Below are positions 17,347-25,592 of a stretch of DNA of 64,000 bases, in pieces; within the stretch, counting starts at the first letter, position 1; the number at the start of each line of letters is the position of its first letter. Source of the stretch: Bosea sp. F3-2 (GTDB lineage: Bacteria; Pseudomonadota; Alphaproteobacteria; Rhizobiales; Beijerinckiaceae). Below the pieces are notes generated by a model that had not been told where the DNA came from, did no database searches, and saw only the letters and a list, made by a program, of their open reading frames with translations. The position numbers and the translations under genes were made by a program. The stretch is from positions 4,615,501 through 4,679,500 of the forward strand of contig NZ_CP042331.1 of NCBI RefSeq assembly GCF_008253865.1, in the 5' to 3' direction.

Positions 17347-18269
17347 CAGTAATGCACCTTCTTGTCGAGGGTGAAGGTCTGCACGGCCGAGAAGACGAGG
17401 ATGAAGGCGAGGAAGATGAAGGTCAGCGCCGCGGCGTAGCCGGTGTGGAAGTACTGAAAGCCTTCGAGATAGATGTTGTAGAGCAGCACCTCGGTGGAGC
17501 CGACCGGACCGCCGCGCGTCATCACCGCCACCGTGTCGAAGATCTTGAAGGCGGTGATCATCGTCGTGACGAGGACGAACATGGTCGTGGGGCCGAGCAG
17601 CGGCCAGGTGATGGTCAGGAAGCGGTCGATCCCGCTCGAGCAGCCGTCGATATCGGCGGCCTCATAGAGATCGCGCGGGATCGCGGTCAGCCCGGCGAGG
17701 AACAGGATCATGTTGAAGCCGATGAGCTGCCAGATGCCGATCACGGCCAGCGTCGCCAGGGCCGTCGAAGGCTCGCTGAGGAAGGCGATTGGCCCCAGGC
17801 CCAGCCATTTCAGCAGGCCGTTGACCGGCCCGAGCGACGGATGGAGCAGGAACTGCCAGACCGTTGCCATGGCGATCAGTGTCGAGGTCACCGGCAGGAA
17901 GTAGATGACCTCGTAAAGCGAGCGGGTGCGCCGGCGCCGATGCACCAGCACGGCGATCAGCAGCGCGCCGAGCACGCCGCCCGGCACGACGATGGCGACA
18001 TAGATCAGCGTGTTGACCAGCGAGCGCCGGATCACGGGATCGGCCAACGCTTTCTGGAAATTGGCGAAGCCGATCCAGTCCATATCGACGGCGCCGAACT
18101 CGTAGTTGGTGACGCTGAGCAGCAGCAGCACCGCGAGCGGCGCGAGGATCGTCAGCAGCAGCAGGATGAAGGCCGGCAAGGCGAAGCCGAGGCCGGTCAG
18201 GCGCTCGATCCGGAGCCTGCGGCGCTCGGCCGGGGGAAAGTCAGCGGACGATGCGACGGCGAGCGTCAT
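17346..18269 (-). CDS. Ugp-type ABC transporter permease (UgpA/MalF-like)
   Basis: A 307-residue permease with six predicted spans, starting LTGLGFALPAFILLLLTILAP. The EAA loop LYEAADIDGCSSGIDRFLTITWPLLGP (around residues 208-234) is typical of the family. The ATG at 18269 begins two bases after the upstream ATPase stop; an 18-residue longer reading would start inside the ATPase gene. It pairs with the UgpE-like permease. Confidence 0.88.
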   Translation of the reverse strand: MTLAVASSADFPPAERRRLRIERLTGLGFALPAFILLLLTILAPLAVLLLLSVTNYEFGAVDMDWIGFANFQKALADPVIRRSLVNTLIYVAIVVPGGVLGALLIAVLVHRRRRTRSLYEVIYFLPVTSTLIAMATVWQFLLHPSLGPVNGLLKWLGLGPIAFLSEPSTALATLAVIGIWQLIGFNMILFLAGLTAIPRDLYEAADIDGCSSGIDRFLTITWPLLGPTTMFVLVTTMITAFKIFDTVAVMTRGGPVGSTEVLLYNIYLEGFQYFHTGYAAALTFIFLAFILVFSAVQTFTLDKKVHY

Positions 18270-18271
18270 GC

Positions 18272-19462
18272 TCAGGCCCTCAGCGGCACGACGGAGGCCG
18301 CCGTCGCGACGCCCTGCCCGCACGGCTCGATGCGGTCGTCATCGGCAGCGAAGACATGGGCTGCGGCCTCGTCGAAGCCGAGCGTGACTTCGGAGGCTTC
18401 GTTCACGCTTGCCGCGACGGCAGGTGTCGCGCGCATCGTCACGCTCACGGCGTCGTGCCCGGCGTGGTCGAAATGCAGGATGTACTCAGAGCCGAGATTC
18501 TCCTTGCGCCGCAGGCGGGCGGAGAACGAGGCGCGGTCGCTGCCGCCGGACTCGCCATGGACGAGCGAGAGCGCTTCGGACCGGATGCCGAGCGCCACTG
18601 CCTGTCCCTGTGCGAGCGGGACAGTGAGCGCCAGTGGCCGGCCGAAGAGTTCGAGGCGACCGCCAGCAATCACTACTGCCGGCAGCAGGTTGATGGCCGG
18701 GCTGCCGATGAACTGTGCAACCTTCAGTGAAGCTGGTTTCTCGTAGAGCTGCGAGGGCGTGCCGAGCTGCAGGACGGAGCCCGAATCCATCATCGCGACC
18801 CGGTCCGACATCGTCATCGCTTCGACCTGGTCGTGGGTGACATAGATGAAGGTCGCGCCGAGGCGCTTGTGCAGCTCGGCCAGCTCCGTGCGCATATGGA
18901 CACGCAGCTTGGCGTCGAGATTGGAAAGCGGCTCGTCCATCAGGAAGACGTCGGGGTTGCGCACCATGGCGCGCCCCAGAGCCACGCGCTGGCGCTGCCC
19001 GCCCGAGAGCTGAGCCGGCTTTCGATCGAGCAGATGGGCGAGTTGGAGCTGGGATGCCACCGCCGCGACATCGGATTCGATGCCGCGCATCACCGACCGG
19101 CGCTGGGCCGAGAGAAGCCGCAGCAGCGGCAGGCGCTGCCAGAGCTGCAACCGCGACATGGTCAGCGGCAGGGCGATGTTGGCCCCGACACTCATATGTG
19201 GATAGAGCGCATAGGACTGGAACACCACCGCGACGCGTCGCTCATGCGGGCGCAGATGGTCGACACGATTGCCGCCGATGGCGACGCTGCCGCCGTCCTG
19301 ATGCTCCAATCCGGCGATGATCCGGATCAGGGTGGATTTTCCGCAGCCGGATGGGCCGACCAGCGTCAGGAATTCGCCATCGGCGATGTCGAGATCGACA
19401 CCCCCCAGGACCTTCGTCGGACCGAAGGATTTGGCGATGGAGGTCAGCGTGACCTTGGCCAT
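18272..19462 (-). CDS. Ugp-type ABC transporter ATP-binding protein (UgpC/MalK-like)
   Basis: A 396-residue ATPase with all ABC motifs: Walker A GPSGCGKST at about residue 36, Q-loop VVFQSYALYPHM, signature LSGGQRQRVALGRA, Walker B VFLMDEPLSNLD and H-loop YVTHDQ. A C-terminal TOBE-type domain of about 150 residues follows, as in MalK/UgpC, where it can bind regulators. There is a 30-residue expansion between Q-loop and signature (SRLQLWQRLPLLRLLSAQRR) relative to many MalK proteins. It is second in the operon, after a metallophosphoesterase gene, and powers the importer. Confidence 0.9.
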   Translation of the reverse strand: MAKVTLTSIAKSFGPTKVLGGVDLDIADGEFLTLVGPSGCGKSTLIRIIAGLEHQDGGSVAIGGNRVDHLRPHERRVAVVFQSYALYPHMSVGANIALPLTMSRLQLWQRLPLLRLLSAQRRSVMRGIESDVAAVASQLQLAHLLDRKPAQLSGGQRQRVALGRAMVRNPDVFLMDEPLSNLDAKLRVHMRTELAELHKRLGATFIYVTHDQVEAMTMSDRVAMMDSGSVLQLGTPSQLYEKPASLKVAQFIGSPAINLLPAVVIAGGRLELFGRPLALTVPLAQGQAVALGIRSEALSLVHGESGGSDRASFSARLRRKENLGSEYILHFDHAGHDAVSVTMRATPAVAASVNEASEVTLGFDEAAAHVFAADDDRIEPCGQGVATAASVVPLRA

Positions 19463-19542
19463 GTCGTTCGCCTCTCTGTGGCCTCAGGGCTCTTCGTTGG
19501 GCGTGTCGTGCTCGACCGCTCAAGCACGGCCAAGCGTGCGGA

Positions 19543-20364
19543 TCAGGCGGCGCGCGGCGGGTAGACCTCGTGGATCACGTCATCGATCCAGAGCGTCTTC
19601 AGCGCGTCGATCTCGATGATCTCGGCGGAGAAATCCCGGCCATCGAAAGCGTAGGAGACAGCGCCGAGCGTGGTCGTCCCGGCCATGCCGGGCTGCAGCT
19701 CGGGGCCGACGACGAAGCCGGAAGACGGTCCCCAGATGTAACGCGTGCCTTCGATCGCGAAGTCATGGGCCCGGTGGAGATGGCCGCTGGCGACAAAGGC
19801 GACCTCGTTGCGGCGCACGAGATCGAGGAGATGTGCGCGAGGTTTGGGAGGAACGCTCCAATATCCCTTGTCGCCTTCGTCCGGGGTCTCGATGAAAAGC
19901 GGCCGATGCAGGAACCAGCCGATGCGGCGCCCCTGCGCCTCGGCGATCTGCCGGTCGAGCCAGGCAAGCTGCCTTTGCTCTTCGGCCTCGTCGCTGCCGA
20001 ACAGCATCGAATTGAGGCCGATCAGCCGCCAGTCCTCGATGTCGCGAATCCAGAAGTCTTCGCCGATATGGCTGCGCCAGCGCGCGAGGCGTGTGTCGTT
20101 GACCGGCTGATGCGGATGATAGGCCTCGCCGACGTCATGATTGCCGGGGATGCTGAGCACAGGCACGCCGAGCGTGTCGAGCAACGTGCGGCAATGACGC
20201 ATGTCCTCGTCGATATCCGCCCCGTCGACGGTGACGTCGCCGGTATGGATGATCAGATCGGGCGCTTTGGCGGCCAGCCAGGTCGTCAGCGGCCCCCAAT
20301 TGCAGGCGAAATGCTGCTTGGTCGGGCTGAGATGGGTATCGGAAATCTGTATGACCCGCCGCAT
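19543..20364 (-). CDS. Icc-type metallophosphoesterase, first gene of the phosphodiester operon
   Basis: A 273-residue binuclear metallophosphoesterase with ISDTHLS, GDVTVDG, GNHDVG, HRPLF and GHLHRAH motifs in the usual order. The ATG at 20364 has a strong GGAGG seven bases upstream and starts at the first beta strand (RRVIQISDTH), so the nine extra upstream codons are rejected. It has no signal peptide. It is only distantly like the GpdQ-like enzyme at the far end of the same operon, so the two probably cleave different diesters or successive bonds. A sigma-70-like promoter with a repeated ACAAATG word lies at 20443-20477. Confidence 0.85.
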   Translation of the reverse strand: MRRVIQISDTHLSPTKQHFACNWGPLTTWLAAKAPDLIIHTGDVTVDGADIDEDMRHCRTLLDTLGVPVLSIPGNHDVGEAYHPHQPVNDTRLARWRSHIGEDFWIRDIEDWRLIGLNSMLFGSDEAEEQRQLAWLDRQIAEAQGRRIGWFLHRPLFIETPDEGDKGYWSVPPKPRAHLLDLVRRNEVAFVASGHLHRAHDFAIEGTRYIWGPSSGFVVGPELQPGMAGTTTLGAVSYAFDGRDFSAEIIEIDALKTLWIDDVIHEVYPPRAA

Positions 20365-20442
20365 GGCTCCCTCCGGAACACGCTGGCCCAACGGGGCAGC
20401 GTCCTGCCTCCGTCACGTCGGGGGCAGCGGCGGCTGCCTTGG

Positions 20443-20477
20443 ATCATACAAATGAATGTTTGATGACACAAATGTAT
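20443..20477 (-). promoter_or_regulatory. Promoter and operator of the phosphodiester operon
   Basis: On the minus strand TTGTGT (20466-20471) and TATGAT (20443-20448) are separated by exactly 17 bases, a good sigma-70 promoter for the gene starting at 20364. The heptamer ACAAATG (plus strand) occurs at 20448-20454 and 20468-20474, 20 bases apart, overlapping both promoter boxes. The outer ends ATACA/TGTAT are inverted. This is a plausible SorC-regulator operator. Confidence 0.55.
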
Positions 20478-20581
20478 CTGGAGGCGGTGCTGGCTTGCCC
20501 GCTTTGGTTGCGGGCACGTCTCGGTGTTGCGGGTGTCAGTACGACGCGCGCGCGGTAGCGCGATGCCGCGGCGAGAGCGGC

Positions 20582-21820
20582 TTATAGCAGCTCGGCGCCG
20601 CGCCGCTCGGGGATCAGCAGCCACATGGCGAAGATGTCGAGGACATAGAGGGTTGCGAGCAGCGCGATGGCGGTCTGGAAGCCATAGGCTGCCGCGATCG
20701 TCCCGACCACGACCGGGCCGAAGCCGCCGACGCCGCGGCCGATGTTGAACAGGACGTTCTGAGCGGTGGCGCGGGCCGCCGTCGGGAAGAGCTCGCTGAT
20801 CAGTGCACCATAGCCGCCGAGCATGCCGTTGACGAAGAAGCCCATCACCGCGCCGGCGACCAGGAGCTGCATCGGGTCGGTCAGCCGGGAATAGACGATG
20901 ACCATCACGGCAGCCCCGAGCATGTAGCCGAAGAAGGCCGGGCGGCGGCCGATCCGGTCGGCGATATGGCCGAAGGCGTAGATGCCGACCGCCATGCCGG
21001 CGATGGTCACCGCCGTCCAGACCGCCGACTGCGTCAGGGCGAAGCCGAACCGCGTCGCGAGGTAGTTCGGCAGCCAGATCATCACGCCGTAATAGCCGAA
21101 GTTCTGGACTGAGCAGAGAATGACCATGCCGAGGCTGAGCTTGGCGGTGTCCCAGTCCTTGACCAGCAGGCGCAGCGCCGATTCCTTCGGCCGATCCTTG
21201 GAGCGGGCGACGAAGACCTCCGGCTCGTGCAGCGAATGGCGGATGAAATAGGCGGCGAGCGCCGGCAGGATGCCGATGGCGAACATGCCGCGCCAGCCGA
21301 TCGCTGGCAGCAGGATCGGGGTGGCGATTGCCGCGGCGAGCACGCCGACCTGCCAGCCGAGGCCGACATAGGACGAGGCACGCGCGCGCTTCGAGGCCGG
21401 CCAGGCCTCGGCGACGAGCGCCATGCCGATGCCGAATTCGCCGCCGAGGCCGAGGCCGGCGATGGTGCGGTAGAGCAGCAGGTCCCAATAGCCCTGGGCC
21501 AGTGCGCACATCCCGGTGAAGACGGCGAAGAGGACGATCGTCCAGGTCAGGACGCGAACGCGGCCGATGCGGTCCGACAGCATGCCGAAGCCGATGCCAC
21601 CGAGCACGGCGCCGACGAGCGTCGCCGTGACCAGCGAGGCGGCCTGGGCCTGGCTGAGCTGCAGGTCGGCCGAGATGGCGCGCAGCATGAAGCCGAGGAT
21701 CAGCAGGTCGAAGCCATCCATCGCATAGCCGATGGCGGCGCCCCACAGCGCCTTGCGGGCCTTGCTGTCGACCGTTGTCGGCGCTGACAGTGCGGCGGCA
21801 GATGCTGTCCGATCGCTCAT
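20582..21820 (-). CDS. MFS metabolite:proton symporter (aromatic acid/sialic acid-like family)
   Basis: A 412-residue major facilitator with twelve hydrophobic segments. The signature loop between spans 2 and 3, GMLSDRIGRVRVLTW, and its second-half counterpart GHIADRIGRRPAFF are clear. The acidic first span GYAMDGFDLLILGFML is characteristic of the metabolite:H+ symporter/aromatic acid group. No enzyme gene is coupled to it, so its substrate is unknown. Downstream it faces the promoter of the phosphodiester operon; upstream is a gap to pyrE. Confidence 0.85.
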   Translation of the reverse strand: MSDRTASAAALSAPTTVDSKARKALWGAAIGYAMDGFDLLILGFMLRAISADLQLSQAQAASLVTATLVGAVLGGIGFGMLSDRIGRVRVLTWTIVLFAVFTGMCALAQGYWDLLLYRTIAGLGLGGEFGIGMALVAEAWPASKRARASSYVGLGWQVGVLAAAIATPILLPAIGWRGMFAIGILPALAAYFIRHSLHEPEVFVARSKDRPKESALRLLVKDWDTAKLSLGMVILCSVQNFGYYGVMIWLPNYLATRFGFALTQSAVWTAVTIAGMAVGIYAFGHIADRIGRRPAFFGYMLGAAVMVIVYSRLTDPMQLLVAGAVMGFFVNGMLGGYGALISELFPTAARATAQNVLFNIGRGVGGFGPVVVGTIAAAYGFQTAIALLATLYVLDIFAMWLLIPERRGAELL

Positions 21821-22156
21821 GGTTCAAAGCCCCTCGTTCTCGCCCGGCCGAAACGATGCTGAGCCGCATGCCTGATCGAGGCGCGCTCAAATGCGTGGTG
21901 TCGGTTCGCCATGTCACGCGGCTGAAGCCGGCGCAATGATTGGCCTCGAATCAGCCTGTGGATGTGTCGGGAAACATGTGCGCCTGTGGCTTCGTCGACA
22001 GTGCGATGCCTGTCCGCGGGCCATGGTGGAAATCGCGGCATGGGGATTGACCTGCCGGGCGGGGACGATCAGAAGAGGCCGTTTGCCAATTCGACCTGCC
22101 CCTGCGCCCTTGCCGTCCCCGGCGAGCGGCGTCGCTCAGCCCGGAGAGACCGCGCC
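21821..22156. other. Divergent gap between MFS transporter gene and pyrE
   Basis: About 336 bases with no supported gene, RNA or clear repeat. An in-frame extension of pyrE upstream to 21962 exists but is unlikely to be coding. GGAGAG just before 22157 is the pyrE ribosome site. Confidence 0.5.
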
Positions 22157-22867
22157 ATGCCCAATCTGTTCACCCCTACCGACCGGGCCGTGATCGCGCG
22201 CGAAGCGGCCAAGATGCTGCTCGAGATCAAGGCAGTTCACTTCTACAGCGACAAGCCCTTCTTCTTCACCTCCGGCTGGGCGAGCCCGGTCTATATCGAC
22301 TGCCGCAAGATCATCTCCTATCCGCGCCTGCGCTCGACGCTGATCGATTTCGCCGCCACCACGATCGTGCGCGACATCGGCTACGAGTCGCTCGACACCA
22401 TCGCCGGCGGCGAGACGGCCGGCATCCCCTTCGCCGCCTGGATATCGGACCGCCTCGCGCTGCCGATGCAGTATGTGCGCAAGAAGCCGAAGGGCTTCGG
22501 CCGTAACGCCCAGATCGAGGGCTCGGTGGTCGAGGGCGCGCGCACGCTGCTGGTCGAGGATCTCGCGACCGACGGCCGCAGCAAGGTCAATTTCTGCCAG
22601 GCCCTGCGCAATGCCGGCGTCGACGTCCAGCACTGCTTCGTGCTGTTCTACTACGACATCTTCCCGAAGAGCCGCGAGCTCATGGAAGAGATCGGCGTCA
22701 ACCTGCACTACCTGACCACTTGGTGGGACGTGCTCGCCGTCGCCAAGGAGAGCGGCCATTTCGAGCCGAAGGTGCTGGCCGAGGTCGAAAGCTTCCTGAA
22801 CGATCCGGCGAGCTGGTCGTCCAAGCACGGTGGCATCTCCTCTTTCGGCGAGGAAAAGCAGGCCTGA
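22157..22867 (+). CDS. pyrE: Orotate phosphoribosyltransferase
   Basis: A 236-residue type I phosphoribosyltransferase. The early FTSGWASPVYIDCRKIISYP segment matches the orotate-binding region of PyrE, and TLLVEDLATDGRSKV near residue 130 is the PRPP-binding loop. It makes orotidine monophosphate in de novo pyrimidine synthesis. The ATG at 22157 has GGAGAG at good spacing. It is slightly longer than the enterobacterial enzyme (about 213 residues), with a C-terminal tail from ESFLNDPASW onward. It stands alone; a GC hairpin follows. Confidence 0.9.
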   Translation: MPNLFTPTDRAVIAREAAKMLLEIKAVHFYSDKPFFFTSGWASPVYIDCRKIISYPRLRSTLIDFAATTIVRDIGYESLDTIAGGETAGIPFAAWISDRLALPMQYVRKKPKGFGRNAQIEGSVVEGARTLLVEDLATDGRSKVNFCQALRNAGVDVQHCFVLFYYDIFPKSRELMEEIGVNLHYLTTWWDVLAVAKESGHFEPKVLAEVESFLNDPASWSSKHGGISSFGEEKQA

Positions 22868-22890
22868 GATCGATCGATCTGCTTGCCAAG

Positions 22891-22918
22891 ACGGCCGGGT
22901 GCGTCAGCGCCCGGCCGT
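22891..22918. terminator. Bidirectional hairpin between pyrE and marR-type gene
   Basis: ACGGCCGGG (22891-22899) pairs perfectly with CCCGGCCGT (22910-22918). It spans the stop codon of the convergent MarR gene and follows pyrE by 23 bases. No T-run follows, so it may stall or stabilise rather than terminate. Confidence 0.4.
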
Positions 22919-23404
22919 TCGCGCTTCGAGCGCCTTGGCGACGCGGCGCATCGCCTCGCCGGCGGCGTTGCATTCCTCATCGCTGAGCACCGTCATCATC
23001 GCCTCGATCTCGGCGACGTGGATCGCCATCGCCTGGCGGGTCAGCGCTTCGCCTGTGGGCGTGAGCCAGAGCCGGCGCAGGCGCTTGTCGGTTTCGTCGT
23101 TGCGCCGCTCGATCAGGCCACGGCGCTCCAGCACCGGCAGCAGCATGCTCATCGCGCTGCGTCCGACCAGCAGCTTCTCGGCCAGCGCCTGCTGCGAAAG
23201 GCCCGGCGCATGGAAGATGTTGGCGAGCACGTCGTAATGCGCGAGCTGGATGTCGAGGGGCGCCAGCGCCTCGGTGAAGACCTTCTCCCACAGGCTGTGC
23301 GCGCGAGCGACGGCGACCCAGTTGCGGAAGCGCGGCAGATCCCAGGGCAGGATCTGCGTCTGATTGGAAGAGGTCGGCGCGGAAATTTCTTGCTTTTTGT
23401 TCAT
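22904..23404 (-). CDS. MarR-family transcriptional regulator
   Basis: A 166-residue MarR-type winged-helix repressor. The DNA-binding region is clear: LSQQALAEKLLVGRSAMSMLLPVLERRGLIER followed by the wing NDETDKRLRRLWLTPTGEAL. The ATG at 23404 was chosen because its own promoter region begins immediately upstream with the TGTTCA-N4-TGAACA palindrome, which actually overlaps the first codons. It is divergent from an alpha/beta hydrolase gene 45 bases away, an arrangement in which the regulator normally represses both genes. The inducer is unknown. Confidence 0.88.
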   Translation of the reverse strand: MNKKQEISAPTSSNQTQILPWDLPRFRNWVAVARAHSLWEKVFTEALAPLDIQLAHYDVLANIFHAPGLSQQALAEKLLVGRSAMSMLLPVLERRGLIERRNDETDKRLRRLWLTPTGEALTRQAMAIHVAEIEAMMTVLSDEECNAAGEAMRRVAKALEARTAGR

Positions 23405-23433
23405 GGCTGAACATACTCGTTCAGCACTGAACA
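23398..23433. promoter_or_regulatory. Tandem MarR operator between regulator and hydrolase genes
   Basis: Two palindromes with the same half-sites lie 20 bases apart: TGTTCA-TGGC-TGAACA at 23398-23413 and GTTCA-GCAC-TGAAC at 23419-23432. The spacing puts both on one helix face. The first covers the regulator's start codon, consistent with autorepression. Confidence 0.7.
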
Positions 23434-23449
23434 AGACAGGGTCTGTGCC

Positions 23450-24340
23450 ATGACCGCTTCCGCCCTCCGCTACATGCGCCCGCTGGTCCGGGCCGCGAGC
23501 TTCATGGCTCCGTCCGCGACCGGCCGGCTGGCCTTCCGCTTGTTCTGTACCCCGCCGAGGCCGCCGAAGCGAAACGGAAACGGAAAATCAGCCGAACATC
23601 CGACCGCAATGAGGCTCCGGCAAGCGAGCCGACGCGCGATCCCGTTCCCCTGCGGGAGCGTGCAGGCCTATGTCTTCGAGCCCGAGATGGTCGTGCCGAC
23701 GCGCACCGCGCTGCTGGTCCATGGCTGGACGGGAGAGGCGGCCTCGATGAGCGCTTTCGTCGAACCGCTGCTGGCGGAGGGCTTTCGGGTCGTCGCCTTC
23801 GACCTGCCGGGCCATGGCGCCTCGACCGGGCGCGAGCTCAACATCCCGCTTGGCGTCGCAAGCCTTGCGGCCGTGGCGCGAGTGTTCGGGCCGCTGCATG
23901 CGATCGTCACCCATTCCTTCGGCGGTGCGATTGCGCTCGCGGCGCTGGCGGGCTCGGTCAGGGGGCAGCCGCCGGTCAGCACCGAGCGCCTCGTGCTGAT
24001 CGCCGCTCCGTCCTCGATCACCGAGATCACCCGCCAGTTCGGCGCCACCATCGGCCTCGGCCGGCGTGGCCAGGCCGCGCTGGAGCGGCGCATCCACGTC
24101 GTGGCCGGCAATCCGGTCGAGATCTTCGAAGGGGCGCTGCAGCTCGAGGCAATCGGGCTGCCGACCCTGGTGATCCACGACAGGCAGGACCGCGAACTCG
24201 GCTTCCATCATGCGCAGGCGCTGGCGGAAGCCGGGAAGTTCGTCACGCTTGAGGCGACGGAAGGGCTCGGACACCGTCGCATCCTGAAGGCGCGGCCGGT
24301 GGCCGAAAGCGCGGCGCGCTTCGTCGCGGGGGAAGGCTAG
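23450..24340 (+). CDS. Alpha/beta hydrolase
   Basis: A 296-residue alpha/beta-hydrolase-fold protein. The oxyanion-side motif HGWTG is at residues 91-95, the nucleophile elbow is THSFGG with Ser156, the acid is likely in HDRQDRE and the catalytic His in GLGHRRIL. The elbow begins with Thr instead of the usual Gly. The first 60 residues are basic and poorly conserved, with no clear signal peptide. Such enzymes hydrolyse esters, lactones or thioesters. It is transcribed divergently from a MarR-type gene across a tandem operator, suggesting induction by a small lipophilic or aromatic compound. Confidence 0.82.
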   Translation: MTASALRYMRPLVRAASFMAPSATGRLAFRLFCTPPRPPKRNGNGKSAEHPTAMRLRQASRRAIPFPCGSVQAYVFEPEMVVPTRTALLVHGWTGEAASMSAFVEPLLAEGFRVVAFDLPGHGASTGRELNIPLGVASLAAVARVFGPLHAIVTHSFGGAIALAALAGSVRGQPPVSTERLVLIAAPSSITEITRQFGATIGLGRRGQAALERRIHVVAGNPVEIFEGALQLEAIGLPTLVIHDRQDRELGFHHAQALAEAGKFVTLEATEGLGHRRILKARPVAESAARFVAGEG

Positions 24341-24341
24341 C

Positions 24342-25406
24342 TCAGAGCCAGCCCATCAGCTCGCGCTGCACGACCTCGGCGATGACGTCGACGCCCTCGC
24401 TGGAGTCGTTGAGGCAGGGCAGGTAGGCGAATTTCTCGCCGCCATTGTGCAGGAAGATCTCGCGGTTCTCGCCGTCGAGCTCTTCCAGCGTCTCCAGGCA
24501 GTCAGCCGAGAAGCCCGGCGCGACGATCGCCATCGATTTCTTCCCGGCCTGGGCCAGCGCCTTCACCGTCTCGTCGGTATAAGGCTTGAGCCATTCGTCC
24601 GGCCCGAACCGTGACTGGAAGGTCAGCGGGAAACGCTCCTCGGAGAGGCCGAGCTCGGCGCGCAGCAGGCGCCAGGTCTTGGCGCACTGGCAGTAATAGG
24701 GGTCGCCCTTCAGCAGATATTCCTTCGGCATGCCGTGGAAGGAGCAGAGGATGACCTCGGGCTCAAAATCGAGCTTGGCCAGCGAAGCGCGCATCGAGCG
24801 CGCGAGCGCACCGATATAGACGGGATCGTCGTGATAGGGTGGCGAGACGCGTACCGTCGGCTGCCAGCGCATCTGCATCAGCGCGCGGAAGGCCTGGTCG
24901 CAAGCGGTGGCCGAGGTCGGCGCGGCATATTGCGGATAGAGCGGCACCAGGAGGATGCGGTCGCAGCCCTGGTCGAGCAGGGCCTTCAGCCGACTCTTCA
25001 CATCGGGCAAGCCGTAGCGCATCGCCCAGTCGAAGACGACGCGGTCGCCGGCGAGCGGCTTCAGGCGCTCGGCGAGCTGCTCGGTCTGCGAACGGGTGAT
25101 GGTCTTGAGCGGACCCTCGTTGCGCTGGTTATTCCAGATTGACGCGTAATCCTTGCCTTTTCGGCCGGGACGCGTCGACAGGATGATCAGATTGAGGATC
25201 GGCCACCATTTCCAGCGCGGCTCTTCGATGACGCGCCGATCGGACAGGAATTCCTTGAGATAGGCGCGCATCGGCCAGTAGCCGGTGCCCTCGGGCGTGC
25301 CGAGATTCATCAACAGCACGCCGATGCGGCCGTATTGCACCTTGGGATGGTCGGGCGGCAGGGAAGCGGCCTCGCGGCCGGGCGCCGCGGCGATGTCAGC
25401 AGTCAT
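24342..25406 (-). CDS. hemH: Ferrochelatase
   Basis: A 354-residue ferrochelatase, inserting ferrous iron into protoporphyrin IX, the last step of protoheme synthesis. Recognisable segments are GVLLMNLGTPEG at the N-terminus, the catalytic-histidine motif CSFHGMPKEYLLKGDPYYCQC and the C-terminal APGFSADCLETLEE. Cysteines in CQC, SADC and LPCLND could form a [2Fe-2S] site, as reported for some alphaproteobacterial ferrochelatases. AAGGAGAG lies ten bases before the ATG. It is monocistronic and convergent with the alpha/beta hydrolase gene, with stops almost touching. Confidence 0.95.
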   Translation of the reverse strand: MTADIAAAPGREAASLPPDHPKVQYGRIGVLLMNLGTPEGTGYWPMRAYLKEFLSDRRVIEEPRWKWWPILNLIILSTRPGRKGKDYASIWNNQRNEGPLKTITRSQTEQLAERLKPLAGDRVVFDWAMRYGLPDVKSRLKALLDQGCDRILLVPLYPQYAAPTSATACDQAFRALMQMRWQPTVRVSPPYHDDPVYIGALARSMRASLAKLDFEPEVILCSFHGMPKEYLLKGDPYYCQCAKTWRLLRAELGLSEERFPLTFQSRFGPDEWLKPYTDETVKALAQAGKKSMAIVAPGFSADCLETLEELDGENREIFLHNGGEKFAYLPCLNDSSEGVDVIAEVVQRELMGWL

Positions 25407-25592
25407 GAGCGCATGCTCTCCTTAGCCTCGTGATTTAGACGAGTTCGCGCTTTCGTCCAGCCTTGAAGCCTGTCGAAGAGCGGGGGTGCGACATCGCCGA
25501 CAACGGCTGTTCAGGCCGGCCTGGCCTCTGGTCAGTGCCGCGCAACTCTTGCTAGTCTGGAGCCGTTCTCAAGACCTGAGGGGCGCCCTGCC

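Noticed and set aside
20286..21917. Minus-strand 543-codon frame overlapping the MFS transporter gene
   Set aside because: The reading is Arg/Pro/His-rich and out of frame; the 412-residue MFS protein at 20582-21820 has clear family motifs.
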